Under the pieces are notes generated by a model. That model saw only the letters and a list, made by a program, of their open reading frames with translations, did no database searches and was not told the origin of the DNA. This document shows positions 5,974 through 6,704 of a DNA stretch of 6,704 nucleotides, one piece after another. The position numbers and the translations under genes are program-made. Position 1 is the stretch's first letter, and each line of letters starts with the position of its first letter. The stretch covers positions 1 to 6,704 of the forward strand of contig JACTVF010000131.1 of assembly GCA_019695435.1 (NCBI GenBank), given 5' to 3'. Source of the DNA: Methanoregulaceae archaeon. Lineage in GTDB: Archaea; Halobacteriota; Methanomicrobia; Methanomicrobiales; Methanospirillaceae.

Positions 5974-6573
5974 ATGACCGGAACTGTCATCGTGCTGGAA
6001 CCGGGCGACGAACGGGCGCAGAAGATTGCAAAAGCCATGGCAAGCCAGACGGCAAATGACATCCTCACCCTCCTTGCCACCGGCACAAAAAGTCTTACCG
6101 ATATCACGGAGCAGCTGAAAATCCCCCTCACCACCGCACAATACCATACCGAAAACCTGCTCGATGCCGGCCTCATCATCGTCTCTGAAACCCGGTACAG
6201 CATAAAAGGGCGTGAGGTCAAGATGTACTCGCTTACCGATCAGCTCCTGATTGTTGCGCCAAAACAGACCAATGTTAGGGCCCTGCTGCTCAAGTATAGT
6301 TCTCTTTTTGGGATCGTTATTGCCGGTACTGTTGCAATCTTCGCACTCACACCCCTCCTCTCTTCGCAGGCAGCTATTGGGGCAGCGCCCATGATGGCGA
6401 CCCGGGAAGCACCGGGAGCCGGGCAGTTCGTGGCAAAAGCCATGACTGACAACGTCATGGTTCAGGAACTCCCGTTCGATCCTGCGCTTGCCTTCTTTCT
6501 CGGCGGCGTATTTGTCATTGTTGTCCTGCTCTGCTACGAAGCATATCTCTGGAGGAAAAGCCGGTCCCGGTGA
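5974..6573 (+). CDS. Membrane-anchored winged-helix (ArsR-type) transcription regulator
   Basis: A 199-residue protein. Residues 14-95 form an ArsR-like winged helix: AKAMASQTANDILTLLATG, then the turn and recognition helix SLTDITEQLKIPLTTAQYHTENLLDAG, then the wing ending KGREVKMYSLTD. Two membrane helices follow (about 109-129 and 171-191) around a 40-residue loop, and the tail RKSRSR is basic. The predicted topology puts both the DNA-binding domain and the C-terminus in the cytoplasm and the loop outside, so it may sense an envelope or external signal. No metal-binding cysteine cluster is present; the only Cys is in the second helix. The ATG at 5974 starts 2 nt after the alaS stop, so translational coupling is likely. 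A TTG at 5968 overlapping that stop is a weaker alternative. Such regulators are common in Methanomicrobia; the targets are unknown. Confidence 0.85.
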   Translation: MTGTVIVLEPGDERAQKIAKAMASQTANDILTLLATGTKSLTDITEQLKIPLTTAQYHTENLLDAGLIIVSETRYSIKGREVKMYSLTDQLLIVAPKQTNVRALLLKYSSLFGIVIAGTVAIFALTPLLSSQAAIGAAPMMATREAPGAGQFVAKAMTDNVMVQELPFDPALAFFLGGVFVIVVLLCYEAYLWRKSRSR

Positions 6574-6578
6574 GAGAG

Positions 6579-6586
6579 ATATAATA
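6579..6586 (+). promoter_or_regulatory. TATA box for the gene at the right edge
   Basis: ATATAATA lies just after the regulator's stop. Transcription would start near 6608, giving a leader of about 34 nt to the ATG at 6642. The TTTTT at 6588-6592 may also help end the alaS transcript. Confidence 0.4.
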
Positions 6587-6641
6587 CTTTTTGGTGATTC
6601 CTTAATAATGACCACCACGATAAACTCAGGTAGTTGGAAGG

Positions 6642-6704
6642 ATGAACCTCATAGAACTCCAACAATACACGATATCAGAAGAGAGATCCGAAGAATACCT
6701 TCAG
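6642..6704 (+). CDS. N-terminus of a gene cut by the window edge, possibly an IS1595-type transposase
   Basis: The ATG at 6642 opens a frame that runs to the last base and encodes 21 residues, starting MNLIELQQYTISEE and continuing RSEEYLQ. The pattern of Leu-Ile-Glu-Leu followed by Glu-rich residues and EEYL resembles the first helix of IS1595-family transposases, which precedes a CPxC zinc ribbon. Only 21 residues are visible, so the family is a guess. AGGT at 6628-6631 lies 10 nt upstream of the ATG and GGAAGG abuts it. A competing frame from the ATG at 6608, with a clean GGTGAT at 6593-6598, is also open to the window end. Its peptide (MTTTINSGSWKDEP...) looks less protein-like. Confidence 0.4.
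   Translation, partial: MNLIELQQYTISEERSEEYLQ

Noticed and set aside
5833..6618. 261-codon minus-strand ORF over the end of alaS and the regulator
   Set aside because: Antisense to two well-supported genes, with unnatural composition and no family resemblance.

Overview
The window looks like chromosomal DNA of a methanogenic archaeon, most likely of the order Methanomicrobiales (a Methanoregula-like lineage). This is an inference. It rests on an archaeal-type alanyl-tRNA synthetase with its N-terminal four-cysteine motif, TATA-box promoters, Shine-Dalgarno matches of the GGAGGTGAT type, a membrane-anchored ArsR-type regulator directly behind alaS, and a family-B DNA polymerase fragment of euryarchaeal type. 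Base composition is mosaic: alaS and the regulator are GC-rich, while the left edge, the spacers and the relic region are more AT-rich.

Layout, left to right. (1) 1-235: the probable 3' end of a gene entering from the left (open to the stop at 156-158), then a terminator-like hairpin. (2) 302-544: a small single-pass membrane protein with three N-glycosylation sequons. (3) 545-737: a convergent spacer with a TATA-like box, a 77-bp inverted-repeat element whose ends resemble IS6-family termini, and an A7/T7 hairpin that could terminate both strands. (4) 738-2225, minus strand: a large secreted protein with a DUF3494 ice-binding-type domain, a Pro-Thr linker carrying a 60-bp tandem duplication, a post-COAP-1 domain and an Asn/Asp/His-rich tail. 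(5) 2280-2629: a spacer with one 35-codon minus-strand ORF and no recognised gene. (6) 2630-3162, minus strand: a graveyard in which the N-terminal part of a tyrosine recombinase runs, out of frame, into the C-terminal part of a family-B DNA polymerase. (7) 3227-5971: intact alaS, followed 2 nt later by (8) 5974-6573, a winged-helix regulator with two membrane segments. (9) 6642-6704: the start of another gene, possibly an IS1595-type transposase.

alaS and the regulator probably form one transcript. The alaS promoter lies within or at the edge of the integrase relic. The secreted protein and the small glycosylation-prone membrane protein are cell-surface genes next to mobile-element debris. 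I see no complete new defence, CRISPR or biosynthetic system. The most interesting items are the integrase/polymerase chimera, the IS6-like mini-element and the architecture of the surface protein.
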